From NCBI RefSeq assembly GCF_019039105.1, contig NZ_JAHPIV010000010.1, forward strand, positions 48,378 to 112,377: DNA of 64,000 nt, given 5' to 3'. A program made the position numbers and the translations under genes. Shown in pieces: positions 7,933-17,117 of this stretch (position 1 is its first letter; each line of letters starts with the position of its first letter). The notes below the pieces were generated by a model, which was not told the origin of the DNA, did no database searches, and saw only the letters and a program-made list of their open reading frames with translations. The stretch is from Desertibacillus haloalkaliphilus (GTDB lineage Bacteria; Bacillota; Bacilli; Bacillales; KJ1-10-99).

Positions 7933-8865
7933 ATTCGAAATATAATTTTCCTATTAGGGTTTTTGACCGTTTTCATCGCGTGGTCACAACAGTCGTTGGC
8001 GGCGAATGATTTTCGTGTGTTTGTTGATGGGGATGAAGTTCGTTTTCAAGAACCTGTATTTTTAGAGAATGGTAGAGTCTATGTACCATTACGATTTATC
8101 GCTGAATACATCGGAGCTACTGTGGAATGGAATGGAGATCAACAACGTGTAAACATGAACAATCAACAAGGGGATCGGTTACGACTAACAATAAATCGTC
8201 CTCAACTCGTTATGAACGATCGTACATATATGATGGATGTCGTACCGCGGATTCGTCATGATCGTACCTACTTACCAGCACGACATGTTTCTGAATTTTT
8301 GCATGCCAATGTCGAGTGGAATAACGACAATAGAGAAGTTTATATCGACAGTGTGCCGTTATATACGGTGCAATTGGGAGATTCGCTAGATTCTATTAGT
8401 GAAGCGTTCGGAGTTTCAAAAGAGCTCTTAAGAGAACGAAATCAACTATCAGGTGACGAGCTTTTTGCAGGTGAACAACTTCGTGTTGTCATACCAAGGT
8501 TGATGAATAATCACCCGGATCTCGAGTTGTTAGCCAAACTGATTCAAGCAGAAGCAGGGAGTGAAAGTTTTCAAGGACAAGTAGCGGTTGCAAATGTTGT
8601 CGTAAACCGTAAAAATAGTTCAAGCTTCCCCAATTCAATTGCAGAAGTCATCATGGAACCTAGACAGTTTACGCCGGTAACAAATGGATCGATCAACCAT
8701 GTCGTACCGTCAGATCAAGCGTATCTTGCTGCACAACAGGCATTGTTAGGAGTCAATTATGTATCAAATGCGCTTTATTTTTTTAATCCAACACGAACGA
8801 ATGATACGTTTTTAAGAAGTCGGCAACTAGTTACTCATATCGGAAATCACCGCTTTGTTAGATAA
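7933..8865 (+). CDS. SleB/CwlJ-type cell-wall hydrolase with LysM and two stalk domains
   Basis: A secreted enzyme of about 310 residues. After the signal peptide (mature start near LAANDF) come two copper-amine-oxidase-N-like repeats (VYVPLRFIAEYIGATVEW and TYLPARHVSEFLHANVEW), a LysM peptidoglycan-binding module (VQLGDSLDSISEAFGV), then the Hydrolase_2 domain with LIQAEAGSESFQGQVAVANV and the catalytic Glu in QAEAG. It probably acts on spore cortex or cell-wall peptidoglycan. No ATG, GTG or TTG gives a complete signal peptide: TTG 7963 would cut it. ATT 7933, 9 nt after AAGGGGGG, gives a standard basic n-region (RNIIFLLGF), so an AUU start is proposed. Confidence 0.8.
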   Translation: MRNIIFLLGFLTVFIAWSQQSLAANDFRVFVDGDEVRFQEPVFLENGRVYVPLRFIAEYIGATVEWNGDQQRVNMNNQQGDRLRLTINRPQLVMNDRTYMMDVVPRIRHDRTYLPARHVSEFLHANVEWNNDNREVYIDSVPLYTVQLGDSLDSISEAFGVSKELLRERNQLSGDELFAGEQLRVVIPRLMNNHPDLELLAKLIQAEAGSESFQGQVAVANVVVNRKNSSSFPNSIAEVIMEPRQFTPVTNGSINHVVPSDQAYLAAQQALLGVNYVSNALYFFNPTRTNDTFLRSRQLVTHIGNHRFVR

Positions 8866-8871
8866 TATGAT

Positions 8872-8905
8872 AGATCAATCGTTAACAGACGGTTGATCTT
8901 TTCTT
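8872..8905 (+). terminator. rho-independent terminator
   Basis: GATCAATCG pairs with CGGTTGATC (one G-T), then TTTTC. Confidence 0.7.
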
Positions 8906-8984
8906 AGTTGCTCAAGAAAGTTTGAACAAGTGGGACTTGTCGGTTGGGACAATCAAGCCAATGTGTACGTATTGTGGATTGGTA

Positions 8985-9362
8985 TCATCGATCGATGTAT
9001 TCAGCTTGATATGAATTTTCACCTGCATGAACGGATAGAAGTGTATCTGCATAACCGACGAGACGGTTGACGATTTCATCACATAAACCATATACAAGTG
9101 GCAACGCCTTGGGATCATGGAGTGTGGGATTATCAAAGATGATAGTCGTATTGATAAACACTTCCTTGTTGCCAAGTAAATCGTAGTGGATGAATGTCTT
9201 CCCAGCTGCGCCACCTGTTTTTGGGTCTTCATACGAGCCAAGAAAGACATACCACTCTTCCGCAGTAGCTGAGCGGAAATTTTTGGTGAAAGACATCTTA
9301 CGAATCTCATTTGCTATTTTTTCCTTCATTTCAACAGAGGTGATGTCTGTTACTTTGTCCAC
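8985..9362 (-). CDS. hypothetical protein, 125 residues
   Basis: A soluble alpha/beta protein with no signal or membrane segment and no family I recognise. Notable stretches are TAEEWYVFLGSYEDPKTGG and GLCDEIVNRLVGYADTLL. The GTG start at 9362 is supported by GGAGGTGGG 7 nt upstream. A second open frame on the same strand (8912-9310) is the overlapping shadow. It is transcribed towards the hydrolase gene and no operon partner is seen. Confidence 0.6.
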   Translation of the reverse strand: MDKVTDITSVEMKEKIANEIRKMSFTKNFRSATAEEWYVFLGSYEDPKTGGAAGKTFIHYDLLGNKEVFINTTIIFDNPTLHDPKALPLVYGLCDEIVNRLVGYADTLLSVHAGENSYQAEYIDR

Positions 9363-9521
9363 GTCTTATCCCACCTCCACAAGCGTTTATAGGATGTAGT
9401 GTATACATAAAACATGAAATGATACAAAAAGATTCATACATGCTAGTATAGATTTTAATTTTGGGAACAGTAAAAGACAGACAAAGCAATTTTAAAACGC
9501 TTCAGTATTGGAGTGAATGTT

Positions 9522-10769
9522 ATGGAGTCTGTCTCATATAGTTTGATTATACTATTAGCGTTGTTGATCGTTTTTTCTGCGTTTTTTTCATCCTCGGAAA
9601 CAGCTTTCTCAAGTGTAAACAAAATTCGCATGAAAAAATATGCCGAAGAAAATCGCCCTGGAGGTAAATTGGCTTTACGAATATCGGAAAACTTTGATCA
9701 AACCATTTCAACAATTCTCGTCGGGAATAACCTTGTTAATATTGCTGGTACAACGATTGCAGCTAAAATCTTTACAGACTTATTCGGGGAAAGCTCAGGG
9801 CTTGTGATCAGTACCGTTGTGATGACGATTCTAGTCTTGATTTTTGGAGAAATCCTCCCAAAATCATATGCTAAAGAGAACGCCGAAACGTATGCACTAA
9901 AAATCTCAGGTGTGCTGTCCTTTTTAATCAAGGTGCTGTCACCAGTTACTTTTTTATTTGTACGTTTGAAGAATTGGTTGTCGTCCCTTGTTACTTCGAA
10001 AGAAAGTGAACCTTCTGTTACCGAAGAGGAACTTAAGGTGATGGTGGAGATTGGTGAAGAGGAAGGAATCATCGATCAACAAGAAAAAGAGCTCGTACAC
10101 AGTGCGCTAGATTTTAATGATATTATTGTCGGAGAAGTACTTACCCGTCGCATTGATATGGTGGCTATTGAAGTACATGCATCAACTGAGGAGATCAAAT
10201 CAGTTTTCTTTAAAGAGCGCTTTTCACGAATTCCTGTCTATGAAGGTCATATCGATAATATCATTGGAATTCTGTCTGAACGAGAGTTTTTATCCATGTT
10301 AGTAAAAAATGAATCCTTCCAGTTAAAAGACTTGCTACGTGAACCCATGTTTGTTGTCGAATCGTTGCGGATTTCAACGCTTCTGCCTGAGTTGCAAAAA
10401 CATAAAACTCATATGGCTGTTGTTATTGACGAATTTGGCGGGACAGAAGGCTTGATTACGATGGAAGATATATTAGAGGAAATTGTTGGTGAAATATGGG
10501 ATGAACATGATGAGAAAAAGCTACTCGTGAAACAGATTGATAATGGTTCATTTATATTTTCTGCTGAAATTGGACTCGATGATTTTAGTCAATTTGTAAG
10601 CATACCTTTACCAGACAGTAATTACCATTCATTAGGTGGTTGGATTGTTGAACAATTTGAACGGATACCAACCACTGGTGATCAATTTGAGTATAGCGAT
10701 GTAACGATTATCATCCACAAAGTTGAAGGTCATCGCATTCGTAGTGTACAAGTAGTTACTGACAAGTAG
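9522..10769 (+). CDS. CNNM/CorC-type membrane protein (DUF21-CBS-CorC_HlyC)
   Basis: A 415-residue protein of the hemolysin-C/CorC (CNNM) family. The N-terminal DUF21 region has about four membrane helices and the FSSSETAFSSVNKIRMK and FGEILPKSYAKE motifs. A CBS pair follows (about 190-330, with RIPVYEGHIDNIIGIL and MAVVIDEFGGTEGLI), then the C-terminal CorC_HlyC domain (LGGWIVEQFERIPTTGD). Members take part in magnesium or sodium-coupled cation efflux; the substrate here is not shown. GTG 9513 overlaps the ribosome site GGAG, so ATG 9522 is the start. Confidence 0.9.
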   Translation: MESVSYSLIILLALLIVFSAFFSSSETAFSSVNKIRMKKYAEENRPGGKLALRISENFDQTISTILVGNNLVNIAGTTIAAKIFTDLFGESSGLVISTVVMTILVLIFGEILPKSYAKENAETYALKISGVLSFLIKVLSPVTFLFVRLKNWLSSLVTSKESEPSVTEEELKVMVEIGEEEGIIDQQEKELVHSALDFNDIIVGEVLTRRIDMVAIEVHASTEEIKSVFFKERFSRIPVYEGHIDNIIGILSEREFLSMLVKNESFQLKDLLREPMFVVESLRISTLLPELQKHKTHMAVVIDEFGGTEGLITMEDILEEIVGEIWDEHDEKKLLVKQIDNGSFIFSAEIGLDDFSQFVSIPLPDSNYHSLGGWIVEQFERIPTTGDQFEYSDVTIIIHKVEGHRIRSVQVVTDK

Positions 10770-10908
10770 TGCTCGTGGGTCAGTGGAGCAGGAAATCCAT
10801 GATTGGAAATAATCACTCAGGATAAAACAAGCTACAACGCTCATGATAAATACTGTTCAGCCCAGAATGAGAGGCTTGAACAAACAAAAGAAGAAGGGGT
10901 GCTCCGGC

Positions 10909-11175
10909 ATGAATAGAGGTATTGGAAATTTATTTAATTCAGGTCGAGGGATGCAACAAATGCTTGAAACGGTAGGGATTCGTGAAAAAAATAACAATAC
11001 AACACGCAACATTATGCTCTCTGTTGTTGGACTTGGGGTAGGGGCAGCTGCTTATACGATGATGCGAGATCGTAATAATAATGCAAACAACATCGATATG
11101 CAGCAAATGATTGCACCTGTTCAAAACGCGATCGAAAATGTAGCAGATGATGTAACAAACGAGAATCAACAATAA
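10909..11175 (+). CDS. small protein with one hydrophobic segment (DUF3918-like)
   Basis: An 88-residue protein: a Gly/Asn-rich N-terminus, a hydrophobic glycine-containing segment (IMLSVVGLGVGAAAYTMM, about residues 36-53), then a polar Asn-rich tail. This resembles the small YrzQ/DUF3918 membrane-associated proteins; the match is tentative. AAGGGG at 10894-10899 supports ATG 10909 rather than the upstream ATG 10843. It may be co-transcribed with the next small gene. Confidence 0.6.
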   Translation: MNRGIGNLFNSGRGMQQMLETVGIREKNNNTTRNIMLSVVGLGVGAAAYTMMRDRNNNANNIDMQQMIAPVQNAIENVADDVTNENQQ

Positions 11176-11253
11176 TTTCCCGAATAAGGGGTTGCGTTCG
11201 TAGATCAACGGCAATTTAGTTGGTCTGCTCCAATGCCAAAGGAGGAGAAATGT

Positions 11254-11391
11254 ATGCGTAAGCGAAAAGGGCAACGTGACGCAGCATTAACAAATAACAT
11301 GACACCGACCGAAAGCATGCCAGATGTCGAAGAACAATATCGCCGTAGTTCCCATAACCGTCCAAAAAGAGGACCAGGTTCAAAAGGATAA
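11254..11391 (+). CDS. small basic protein, 45 residues
   Basis: Begins MRKRKGQRDAAL and ends NRPKRGPGSKG. The GGAGGAG site 7 nt upstream of ATG 11254 and the terminator directly after the stop argue for a real gene. The composition (Arg, Lys, Gly, Pro, Asn, no Cys) is like small spore proteins of bacilli, but I cannot name it. Confidence 0.65.
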   Translation: MRKRKGQRDAALTNNMTPTESMPDVEEQYRRSSHNRPKRGPGSKG

Positions 11392-11400
11392 CCAATCCAA

Positions 11401-11448
11401 TAGGGTGCCTATAAGGTTGATGTTACCTTTTAGGCACCCTCTTTGCTA
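11401..11448 (+). terminator. rho-independent terminator
   Basis: AGGGTGCCTATAAGG pairs with CCTTTTAGGCACCCT, then CTTTG. Confidence 0.8.
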
Positions 11449-11624
11449 TTATGGAAGTGACGAAGTTAAAAAGGAATACATAGAAGTTTGATTTGACGTA
11501 ACATAGAGGAAAGGAATACATGTCATTTCAAACTCATTGGAAATCGTTTAACATTCATTTGTTGTTGTAGTATGATGTAACACGTGAAAAAAATAACAAA
11601 TGAATAGCCAGGTGGTGAAGACAG

Positions 11625-13553
11625 ATCGTAACGAAAAAACATTATACAATTGGAATGGCTGGTCACATTGATCATGGGAAGACAACGTTAACGAAAGCGT
11701 TAACGAATATTGATACCGATCGCTTAAAGGAAGAGAAGGAAAGAAAGATTTCGATTGAACTTGGTTACGCCCCGTTAGTTCTTCGGGATGATTTGGAAGT
11801 CTCTGTGATTGATGTCCCAGGACATGAACGATTTATTCGTCAGATGATCGCTGGTGTGGCTGGCATTGATCTTGTCCTTCTCGTCGTTGCTGCTGACGAA
11901 GGTGTTATGCCACAAACGAAAGAGCACCTAGAGATTCTTTCTTATTTAGGAATCGAATCTGGTCTTGTGGTCGTGACAAAGATCGACCGTGTCGATACAG
12001 AGCTACTCGAGCTTGTTGAAGAAGACATTCGCGAGCAAGTTCAAGGAACATTTTTTGAAGAAGAGGAACTCCTTTTTGTTGATAGTTTAGCAGGAAAAGG
12101 AATCGAGGATTTAAAAAATGCAGTTGTTAAGCAACTGGAATCGTTACCGATGCGTAATCAAAAAGGAGCATTTCGTCTACCGATTGATCAAGTTTTTTCC
12201 GTGCATGGACAAGGAACGGTTGTTCGAGGTACTGTGTATGAAGGTATCGTTCGTGAAGGCGATATGCTTAACGTACTACCTCAAGGTAAAAAGGTGAGGG
12301 CGCGTCAATTACAAGTTCATCATCAACCAAAGAAAGAAGCAACTGCCGGACAACGAGTAGCGATTAATCTAGGAGGCGAAACGGATCAAGTTCAGCGTGG
12401 GGACGTCCTTGTTTCCACTGATGACTATATCCGCACAACAACAATTGATATTGAACTTCATACGGTTAAACGCCTTACTTACCGCTTAAAGCAACGCTCA
12501 TTTATTAAATTACATATTGGAACAGCTGAAGTCTATGGAAAGGTTGTTTTCTTTGATCGAAATGAATTAGGCAAAAATGAAACCATACTATGTCAACTCC
12601 GTTTAGATGAACCGATTGTAACGAAAAGAGGCGATCGCTTTATCTTACGGCGTCCAACTCCTGTTGAAACGATTGGTGGTGGAATGGTGATTGATCCATC
12701 TGGAGAGCGCTACCGTTTTGGTGAGAAAACGATTCACTTACTTCAACGTAAAAAAGAAGGGACGCCTAGAGACCGTGTCGTTGATGTAATTAGCAAAAAC
12801 CATGCTATATCTTTACAAGAAATTATTAAACAAGCAAGCATAGCACGTGAAGAAGCAGAAGAAGCTCTTAAAACACTTACAGACGAGCGAAAAGTTTTAC
12901 TATTAGGACACTATTACCTCCTGACTGATTTACGACAATCGTTATTGGGGGAGGTTGAATCGGAATTAATCAACTTTCATGAGCAATTTCCGCTTCGGTT
13001 AGGGAAGAATAAAGCCGAAATCGTGCAATCGTTACTGACCGTTGTTCCTCAAAAGGTCGCGGAAGCAATGATAGAAGATGCTGTCACGAACCAGCTTCTT
13101 ATGAAGACAGGCCAATTTATATCATTACCTAACTTTCGTCCTCATTTTCCACAACAATGGGCTAAACGAATGGAACATATTGTTTCTGAAATAAAGGTGC
13201 AGCAATTACAAGTAGAGTCTTGGGATCAACTTCTGAAAAATCAGCAAGTGCCAGCAGATGTAGGAGAGGAATTAAAACACTTCTTAGTATCGGACAAGCA
13301 GATTTACCAACTTGATGAGAAGTATTTTATTCATGAAAAGATCTTGAATGAACGTTTGAAGTGGTTGTATGAACAAACATCGGACAGCTTTTCGATGCAA
13401 GAGGCAAAGGCTGCGTTAGATGTCTCACGTAAATACCTTGTTCCTTTTTTGGAGTTACTAGATCACTTACAACTAACCGTACGCACTGAATCGGTAAGAG
13501 AATGGAAGAGAGCAAATGTTGAACAATGGATTAACGAAAAAGAAGAAAACTAA
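11625..13553 (+). CDS. selB: selenocysteine-specific elongation factor SelB
   Basis: A 642-residue translation GTPase that delivers Sec-tRNA to UGA codons marked by a SECIS hairpin. The GTPase motifs are GHIDHGKTT (G1), DVPGHERF (G3) and VTKIDR (G4). EF-Tu-like domains 2-3 follow ([20 protein letters not shown]), then C-terminal winged-helix repeats that bind SECIS RNA. ATG 11655 would delete the first beta strand (HYTIGMAG). Reading upstream, ATC 11625 gives an N-terminus beginning VTKKHYTIG, and AGGTGGTGA lies 6 nt before it, so an AUC start is proposed. The 3' end overlaps the next gene by 38 bp, suggesting an operon with the glycosyltransferase and transporter. Confidence 0.95.
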   Translation: MVTKKHYTIGMAGHIDHGKTTLTKALTNIDTDRLKEEKERKISIELGYAPLVLRDDLEVSVIDVPGHERFIRQMIAGVAGIDLVLLVVAADEGVMPQTKEHLEILSYLGIESGLVVVTKIDRVDTELLELVEEDIREQVQGTFFEEEELLFVDSLAGKGIEDLKNAVVKQLESLPMRNQKGAFRLPIDQVFSVHGQGTVVRGTVYEGIVREGDMLNVLPQGKKVRARQLQVHHQPKKEATAGQRVAINLGGETDQVQRGDVLVSTDDYIRTTTIDIELHTVKRLTYRLKQRSFIKLHIGTAEVYGKVVFFDRNELGKNETILCQLRLDEPIVTKRGDRFILRRPTPVETIGGGMVIDPSGERYRFGEKTIHLLQRKKEGTPRDRVVDVISKNHAISLQEIIKQASIAREEAEEALKTLTDERKVLLLGHYYLLTDLRQSLLGEVESELINFHEQFPLRLGKNKAEIVQSLLTVVPQKVAEAMIEDAVTNQLLMKTGQFISLPNFRPHFPQQWAKRMEHIVSEIKVQQLQVESWDQLLKNQQVPADVGEELKHFLVSDKQIYQLDEKYFIHEKILNERLKWLYEQTSDSFSMQEAKAALDVSRKYLVPFLELLDHLQLTVRTESVREWKRANVEQWINEKEEN

Positions 13554-14571
13554 AGTTGCGTTTTTCAGTCCGTATTACGAGCAACCCCGTGGTAATTCAA
13601 CGACGGCCAAACGAATTGAAGCAGGGATGAAGCAAGCCGGCTATGAGCTTGACATATTTGCTTATGAGGAAGAAAGTTGTCTGAAACGCGCACAGAAGCT
13701 TATTGAACAAGCAGACCTTGTTCACATCCTTCATTTGAGACGTTTTCAGTTATGGCAAAAGCGGACAAATGTATCTGTTACGAAGCCATATGTGTTGACA
13801 TCTGGTGGAACCGATATCAATCATGACATTTTTATTGATGAATATGCAAGTGATTTGAGGGGGCTCGTTGCAAAGGCCTGTGCGATCACAGTATTTAGTG
13901 AGGATGGAAAACAAAAAGTGAAACGCGTTTTTACGATGAATGATGACCTTGTTTATGTGATCCCGCAAAGCATTTGGCTTCCTAGTTATCCAGAAACAGT
14001 TCAGGTTGAACCCAAAGCTTGTTCAGTTATTGAAGGGCCACATCTGTTATTACCTGCTGGGTTACGTCCTGTCAAAGACGTTCTTTATTTGCTACCTGTC
14101 CTCCCTAAACTAAAAGAAAGGTATCCAAATCTTACATTTACGATTATTGGTGCGGTTCTTGATCAACATGTATATGAGCAAGTGAAAGCAGCGTGTCACA
14201 CGTATGAATGGATCCATTATCATAAAGAAGTTCCATTAGAAGAGATGGCTGATATCTACAAGCAAGCCGATATTGTTGTAAATACGTCAGTTTCAGAAGG
14301 CCAGTCAACAGCAATACTAGAGGCTATGTATATAGGAAAGCCGGTGATTGCTAGACAAAATGAAGGGAATGCCAGCATTATTCAAGATGGTCATAATGGC
14401 TATTTGTTTTCAAGTCCTGAGGAGTTTGAGTTAAAGCTTGATTCTTTGCTTGCTCACCCTGATGATGCAAGTCTTCTTTTTGGGAATGCAAGGAAAACCG
14501 TTGTTGATACATTTCGTTTCAATACTGAGATCGAGCGTTACATAGATGTATATCGACATTGTCAGACATGA
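13516..14571 (+). CDS. GT4 glycosyltransferase overlapping selB, SenB-like
   Basis: A 351-residue GT-B (GT4) glycosyltransferase. The N-terminal lobe has PRGNSTTAKRIEAGM, HILHLRRF and LTSGGTDINHD; the C-terminal lobe has LLPAGLRPVKDVLYLL, SVSEGQSTAILEAM and RQNEGNASIIQDG, the last two forming the nucleotide-sugar site. The RGN-TA-R, RR, GTD and LRPVKD motifs recall the selenosugar synthase SenB (TIGR04348) of the selenoneine pathway, which couples selenophosphate to a UDP-sugar. That recollection, plus 38-bp overlap with selB and proximity to selD, suggests a selenium substrate; an ordinary glycosyltransferase is possible. ATG 13516 is the only plausible start, with a weak GGAAGAGAG upstream. 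Confidence 0.8.
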   Translation: MLNNGLTKKKKTKVAFFSPYYEQPRGNSTTAKRIEAGMKQAGYELDIFAYEEESCLKRAQKLIEQADLVHILHLRRFQLWQKRTNVSVTKPYVLTSGGTDINHDIFIDEYASDLRGLVAKACAITVFSEDGKQKVKRVFTMNDDLVYVIPQSIWLPSYPETVQVEPKACSVIEGPHLLLPAGLRPVKDVLYLLPVLPKLKERYPNLTFTIIGAVLDQHVYEQVKAACHTYEWIHYHKEVPLEEMADIYKQADIVVNTSVSEGQSTAILEAMYIGKPVIARQNEGNASIIQDGHNGYLFSSPEEFELKLDSLLAHPDDASLLFGNARKTVVDTFRFNTEIERYIDVYRHCQT

Positions 14572-14677
14572 TTAGTGAATGTGCTGTGGATTGTGAAGTC
14601 GAATATCTTTACACCGATGGCGAAACGTGGTAGCTTTATAGCTGCGTTTGTGAAAGAAAAGGATGTGGGAGGAAGCA

Positions 14678-15553
14678 ATGAAAAAAATTAGATTTGCAGT
14701 TATTTTAGTATTATTGTTTTTAGTCGGATGTGGGAATAATGGAGATGAGGATGTATTTGAGATTGCTGTGATCCCTTCGCAATCGATTGGAGAAATGCAA
14801 GAGGGGCTTACGAAACTTGAGGAAACGTTAGCCCAAGAGTTAGATCGAGAAGTAACGGTTGAACCTTATCCAAATTATAATGCTGTTGTTGAAGCGATTA
14901 ATTATAATCACATCGACCTTGCCTACCTAGGCCCGGTTACATATGTGCTTGCCCATGAGCAAAGTGGAGCTCAGGCGATTATCACTCAACTGATCGATGG
15001 TGAGCCCTTTTATCATTCATACATTGTCACACATGCAGATGCACAGTGGGAAGATCTTGACGAATTATTAGAAGATCGTGCTGACATTGACTTTGCATTT
15101 GGAAGTATGTCTTCAACTTCAGGGTCGATTATCCCGAGTGTAGAACTGTATGAGCGTGGGGTGTTCCAATCGCCAGATGAACATGATTTTGGAACGTTAA
15201 CGTATACAGGCTCACATGACATTACGGCTGAATCTGTTCAGAACAAACAAGTGGATGCTGGTGCGATTGATAGTGCGATTTTCGATGCTTTAGTCGAAGA
15301 AGGAACAATTGATGGTGACCAGTTTAATATCATTTGGGAATCCGAGAAACTTTATCAATATCCGTGGGTCGTTCCTGGAGAAATGGATGAAGAAACAATT
15401 ACAGCGATTCAAAACGCGTTTGTTGACATCACTGACACAGAGATCTTGTCGATTTTTGGTGGTGCCTCAGGTTTTATTACCACAAGTGATGAAGAGTACC
15501 AGGCTGTAGCCGAAGCGGTTGAAGTTGCTCGAGGAATTGGCTTATTAGAATAG
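14678..15553 (+). CDS. PhnD-type ABC substrate-binding lipoprotein
   Basis: A 291-residue lipoprotein (signal ending LFLVGC) of the phosphate/phosphite/phosphonate-binding PhnD family: IAVIPSQSIGEM, PNYNAVVEAINYNHIDLAYLGPVTYVLA, FAFGSMSSTSGSIIPS, and VDAGAIDSAIFDAL. This fold captures tetrahedral or pyramidal oxyanions. GGAGGAAG lies just before ATG 14678. It begins a three-gene transporter set placed between selB-glycosyltransferase and selD, so selenite, selenate or a selenium-phosphorus compound is a possible ligand, by context only. The family-based expectation is phosphonate or phosphite. Confidence 0.85.
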   Translation: MKKIRFAVILVLLFLVGCGNNGDEDVFEIAVIPSQSIGEMQEGLTKLEETLAQELDREVTVEPYPNYNAVVEAINYNHIDLAYLGPVTYVLAHEQSGAQAIITQLIDGEPFYHSYIVTHADAQWEDLDELLEDRADIDFAFGSMSSTSGSIIPSVELYERGVFQSPDEHDFGTLTYTGSHDITAESVQNKQVDAGAIDSAIFDALVEEGTIDGDQFNIIWESEKLYQYPWVVPGEMDEETITAIQNAFVDITDTEILSIFGGASGFITTSDEEYQAVAEAVEVARGIGLLE

Positions 15554-15562
15554 AGGTTTTTG

Positions 15563-16327
15563 ATGATGATTTGGTTTAAACGTCGGTATCTTGTCATGCT
15601 CGTTGCGCTGATCGCATTTATTTGGTATAGCATGCATTTGACCGATTTCCAATTTCAAAAGTTTTATCAATTTATAAATACACTGTATTTTATAAATGAA
15701 CGGTTTTTTCCATTGAATTGGGACATTCTCCCGAAGATGATTGAGGAAAGTCTCGTCACATTAGCAATGGCGTTTCTAGGGACTTTTTTTGCTTTACTTA
15801 TTGCGTTACCGATTAGTTTTATGGCGGCTTATAATACAAGTCGTCATCCAATTTTTTATAGCACAACAAGGTCAAGTTTGAGTGTTCTTCGTTCGATCCC
15901 AGAGATTGTCTTCGGGTTAGTGTTTGTTGTTGCCGTTGGGCTCGGCCCATTTCCTGCTGTGATTGCGATTATGCTCCACAATATTGGTGTGCTAGGGAAG
16001 TTGATATCAGAGTTAATTGAATCTAGCGATCATGGACCGCAAGAAGCCATGAAGGCGGTTGGGGCGACGAGATGGGTCGCTGTTTTATTTTCGATTTTAC
16101 CGCAAATTTGGCCAAATGTTCTTTCGCATTATTTCTATCGCTTTGAAGTCGCGATTCGAACGTCACTGATTCTTGGGTTTATTGGAGCCGGCGGAATAGG
16201 GCAACAATTATTTAATTATTTTAATACGATGCAATACAAATCAGTAGGAATAGCCATCTTAATGATTAGTATCCTCGTTATCCTCGTTGATTTTATCGGC
16301 GGTAAAGTCCGTCAACGAGTCATTTAG
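15563..16327 (+). CDS. PhnE-type ABC permease
   Basis: The inner-membrane permease of the preceding binding protein, about 254 residues with six helices. The EAA loop that docks the ATPase is seen as GPQEAMKAVGATRWVAVLFS (about 160-180). SVLRSIPEIVFGLVFVVAVG is typical of PhnE. It begins 9 bp after the binding-protein stop; GAGG at 15552-15555 serves ATG 15563 (TTG 15560 and ATG 15566 are alternatives). It ends 11 bp before the ATPase gene. Confidence 0.85.
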   Translation: MMIWFKRRYLVMLVALIAFIWYSMHLTDFQFQKFYQFINTLYFINERFFPLNWDILPKMIEESLVTLAMAFLGTFFALLIALPISFMAAYNTSRHPIFYSTTRSSLSVLRSIPEIVFGLVFVVAVGLGPFPAVIAIMLHNIGVLGKLISELIESSDHGPQEAMKAVGATRWVAVLFSILPQIWPNVLSHYFYRFEVAIRTSLILGFIGAGGIGQQLFNYFNTMQYKSVGIAILMISILVILVDFIGGKVRQRVI

Positions 16328-16338
16328 GAGCGATTGAT

Positions 16339-17073
16339 ATGATAGAAGTGAAACAATTATCCGTTCGGTACCCGAAAGCGACATCATACGCGCTCTCTGA
16401 TATCGACTTATCGTTTAAACAAGGGGAGTTTATTTGCATATTAGGGAAAAGTGGTGCTGGGAAATCGACATTTATCCGCTGTTTAAATGGATTACAGCGA
16501 CCGAGTAAGGGCGAAGTATCCGTTGACGGTATCGACATTTCTAAACAAAATGAAGCAAGCTTGCGCAAAGTTCGTAAACAAATGGGGATGATCTTTCAGC
16601 ATTTTAACCTTATCCCACGCATCTCTGTTCTGCAAAATGTGTTAACAGGAACATTTGGGACAAGACCCCCATTAAAAAACCTTCTTGGGTTGTTTTCGAA
16701 GCAAGAGCTTGAGGTGGCAAAACGTGCGATAGAAAATGTTGAATTAGTAGAGCAGATGAATCGACGCGTGGAAGCCTTAAGTGGAGGCCAAAAACAACGA
16801 GTTGGGATTGCCCGAGCATTAATCCAACAACCAACCGTATTTTTAGGTGATGAGCCTGTGGCTAGCTTGGATCCTGGAACGGCAAATAAGATCTTTGAGC
16901 TTCTGATACAGATTCATCGTGACCATCAGCTTCTTACTATTATTAACGTCCATGATGTGACTTTAGCTAAACAATTCGCAACAAGAATTTTGGCTTTACG
17001 GGATGGAGCGTTGATTTTTGATGGAACGCCACAAGAGCTAACTGATGATATCTACAAGAAGATTTATGATTAG
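16339..17073 (+). CDS. PhnC-type ABC ATPase
   Basis: A 244-residue ABC ATPase. Walker A is GKSGAGKST (about residue 35), the Q-loop lies in MIFQHFNLIPRISVL, the signature is LSGGQKQRVGIARAL, Walker B is VFLGDEPVASLDP and the switch His is in INVHDVTLA. Closest to PhnC by the FNLIPR and RPPLKNLLG regions. AGGAGCG precedes ATG 16339. It closes the probable selB-glycosyltransferase-transporter operon at the terminator 17075-17116. Confidence 0.9.
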   Translation: MIEVKQLSVRYPKATSYALSDIDLSFKQGEFICILGKSGAGKSTFIRCLNGLQRPSKGEVSVDGIDISKQNEASLRKVRKQMGMIFQHFNLIPRISVLQNVLTGTFGTRPPLKNLLGLFSKQELEVAKRAIENVELVEQMNRRVEALSGGQKQRVGIARALIQQPTVFLGDEPVASLDPGTANKIFELLIQIHRDHQLLTIINVHDVTLAKQFATRILALRDGALIFDGTPQELTDDIYKKIYD

Positions 17074-17074
17074 A

Positions 17075-17116
17075 ATAAAAAACGTTTGGCCTTTATTAGA
17101 GCCAAACGTTTTTTGC
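17075..17116. terminator. bidirectional terminator between phnC-like gene and selD
   Basis: AAAAAACGTTTGGC pairs with GCCAAACGTTTTTT; runs on both arms fit both converging transcripts. Confidence 0.9.
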
Positions 17117-17117
17117 G

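Noticed and set aside
10843..10908. Upstream ATG for the DUF3918-like small gene
   Set aside because: No ribosome site there, whereas AAGGGG is well placed for ATG 10909.
14575..14691. GTG frame between the glycosyltransferase and the PhnD-like gene
   Set aside because: No ribosome site, and it overlaps the start of the lipoprotein gene in another frame. Low-quality candidate for a small protein.
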